This document shows, piece by piece, positions 62,593 through 64,000 of a stretch of DNA of 64,000 nucleotides. Origin of the DNA: Acanthamoeba sp. SK_2022b (taxonomy: Eukaryota; Discosea; Longamoebia; Acanthamoebidae); the NCBI GenBank assembly GCA_027943245.1, contig JANDJZ010000079.1, positions 62,001 to 126,000 of the forward strand, given 5' to 3'. The first letter of the stretch is position 1; every line of letters begins with the position of its first letter. Under the pieces are notes generated by a model, which searched no databases, was not told the origin of the DNA, and was given only the letters and a program-made list of their open reading frames with translations. The position numbers and the translations under genes are program-made.

Positions 62593-63363
62593 TTACGCTT
62601 GCACTGCAGGAGGACGAAAGTTGAGCGATTGGGCCTAAGGCTCACAACAACAACAACAACCACCACCACCACGGCAAGTGTGGGGAGCGTACTGTAGGAA
62701 GACTTGGGGATCTCCACGCCGGGCTTGAGGTCGGGGATATTCACAACGAAGAGGCTCTGCACCTTGTTGAGCACCTCACCGTCCTCCTTGGTGGAAACGA
62801 ACGAGATCGCCAGACCCTTGGTTCCGAAACGACCAGCACGACCGACCCTGTGGAGGTAGGTATCGGCCTCGCCAGGCATGTCGTAGTTGATCACGACGTT
62901 GATGCGTTCCACGTCGATACCGCGACCAAGAAGGTTGGTGGCGACCACGATACGAGCGCGCAGGTCCTTGAACTGGGCAAACTTCTCAATTCTGAGACGT
63001 GGACGTGTTGTGAGGCGGCGGAAGGAGGGGTGTAAGGAGACGGCAGCGACTTTGGATGTTGGGTTGATGTGTGCAGGCAGGGGAGGGAGGCGAGAGAAAG
63101 ACCAGCACACGACTGACGTACCTCTCCTTCTGCTGCATGCCGCGGTAGATGGCAATCGAGGGGAAGTTCTGCTCGACGAGGATCTTGTTCAATTCGGCGG
63201 CGCGCTTGACCGAGCTGACGAAGACGACGCACTGGTTGAACTCAAGAGTGTCCAGCAGGTCGACGAGCTTGCGAGTCTTCTCTCGTTCCTCGAGCTGGAC
63301 GTAGTACTGCTTGAGGCCGTGGAGGGTCAACTTGCTGCCGGCGCTGATGTAGATTTCGAGCGG
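62593..63363 (-). CDS. SUB2: UAP56/Sub2-type DEAD-box RNA helicase, C-terminal half only
   Basis: RNA helicase of the TREX mRNA-export and spliceosome-assembly type. Three exons are clear: 63363-63122, 62991-62693 and 62603-62593. They encode the second RecA domain: [38 protein letters not shown] (motif IV region), [20 protein letters not shown] (motif V), [15 protein letters not shown] (motif VI), and a C-terminus ending IPKSSYMQA. The last exon is 11 bp and supplies only the end of a Met codon, Gln, Ala and the stop. The first exon opens at a TAG acceptor with PLEIYI, where family members continue from FMQNP. The Q motif, Walker A and DEAD box should lie upstream but no such exon is seen to 64000. 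Either a long first intron runs out of the window or the gene is a truncated copy. Confidence 0.88.
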
Positions 63364-64000
63364 CTAGAGGGGTGTGTGTGGAGGAGGAGCAGTGCGTTAG
63401 AGAGGTTCTCGCGCCTGGGAAGCAGATTATCTGTGCTCCCTCCGCAGTGATAGAGATAACGGGCGCAGAGACAGGCTGGGGAGCAGCAGACGAGATAACA
63501 TAGAGGGAGAGGGCGAGCAAGAGAGCGAGAGGAGGCCAAGCTTCGCGCCGTGTTGAGGTACGAAGCTTAGCGCTTGCGTCCAGAACCGTTCCCTTTTCCG
63601 GCGGACCCGAAGAGGAGGCTTCGAACTCTTGAGCAGGAAGATTTGCGCCCAGCACAGTCCCATCCGTAGATGGGAAACAGCGCGGCTCTCCACCACAAAT
63701 TGCTGACGCTCTCTCTCTCTCTCTCTCGCCTCGAGCGCTGGTGCCAGAGAAAATTTCGCGGCGGGGCGGTGGAGCCCTAATTATTCGTCCTTCCGTCGCC
63801 GGCAGCCACCGTGTGGGCGGTGGCAAATTGGCAGTACGCGCGCCGTCGTCTCGTGGCCGCCGGAGCGGAGACCCCATCGAGGTGCGGTGTACGTGTGACG
63901 ATGCGGATGTCGATGGTGGTCATCGGCAGCAGCAGCAGCAGGTGATGGTGGAAAGAAGAAGAAGAATATGGCAGTTGTGGGAAGGTACGTTGTGCATGAA
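63364..64000. other. Stretch upstream of the helicase C-terminal half, no exon recognised
   Basis: About 640 bp up to the window end. On the minus strand it should contain the upstream intron or missing exons of the Sub2-like helicase. No Walker A (AxxGxGKT), DEAD box or SAT motif was found by reading either strand. It contains a pyrimidine-rich zone with a CT run (about 63709-63727) and a short GCA run (63929-63940). One annotator-visible explanation is a long intron, unusual here because other introns are near 100 bp. Confidence 0.5.

Overview
This is nuclear DNA of an intron-rich, gene-dense, GC-rich protist. About sixteen protein genes fill almost the whole window. Most are cut by many short introns (roughly 50-130 bp, donors usually GTGCG or GTACG, acceptors CAG). 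Coding usage is GC-rich, while intergenic stretches and some introns are relatively AT-rich. The gene set (diphthamide synthesis, exocyst, Tipin/Timeless-type replication factor, gamma-tubulin complex, mevalonate-pathway isomerase, RapGAP and RhoGAP signalling) and this style fit an amoebozoan such as Acanthamoeba. The species assignment is inference. No bacterial operon, virus, transposon, CRISPR array, rRNA or tRNA gene was recognised.

Left third. A SAM-DEP-RhoGAP protein (+, 190-3505) converges on DPH3 (-, 3662-4010). A PH plus CRAL-TRIO (SEC14-like) lipid-binding protein (-, 4197-6343) follows. Next is a large RalGAP-beta-like RapGAP protein (-, 6571-13736) whose C-terminus carries a leucine-rich-repeat region. 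MSH6 (+, 13954-19226) is divergent from it. A 40-residue membrane microprotein lies on the minus strand just behind MSH6. IPP isomerase (+, about 20060-21247) then converges on the gamma-tubulin complex component GCP2 (-, 21420 to about 24694).

Middle. A protein with three tandem PsbP/DUF1795-like units (+, 25072-27939) is followed by the HEMK2/N6AMT1 methyltransferase (+, 28014-29003), exocyst SEC15 (+, 29583-34445) and an Atz/Trz-type amidohydrolase (+, 34658-37267).

Right third. A giant HECT ubiquitin ligase (+, 37718-53950, on the order of 4,500 residues) combines propeller-like repeats, ZZ finger, SPRY, UBA, HECT and an RG-rich tail. It is followed by TIMELESS (-, 54048-59252) and the box C/D snoRNP factor BCD1/ZNHIT6 (-, 59476-61246). 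BCD1 diverges at very short distance from an unknown tail-anchored protein (+, 61341-62433). That gene converges on the C-terminal half of a UAP56/Sub2 RNA helicase (-, 62593-63363), whose N-terminal half is not visible before the window ends.

The genes are independent eukaryotic transcription units and do not form one pathway. MSH6 and TIMELESS both act at replication forks, and RhoGAP and RalGAP both regulate small GTPases, but they are not adjacent in a way that implies co-regulation. The most unusual content lies in domain architectures (RapGAP plus LRR; SPRY split by a zinc finger; HECT with an RG tail), in well-supported GC-AG introns, and in the small membrane protein.
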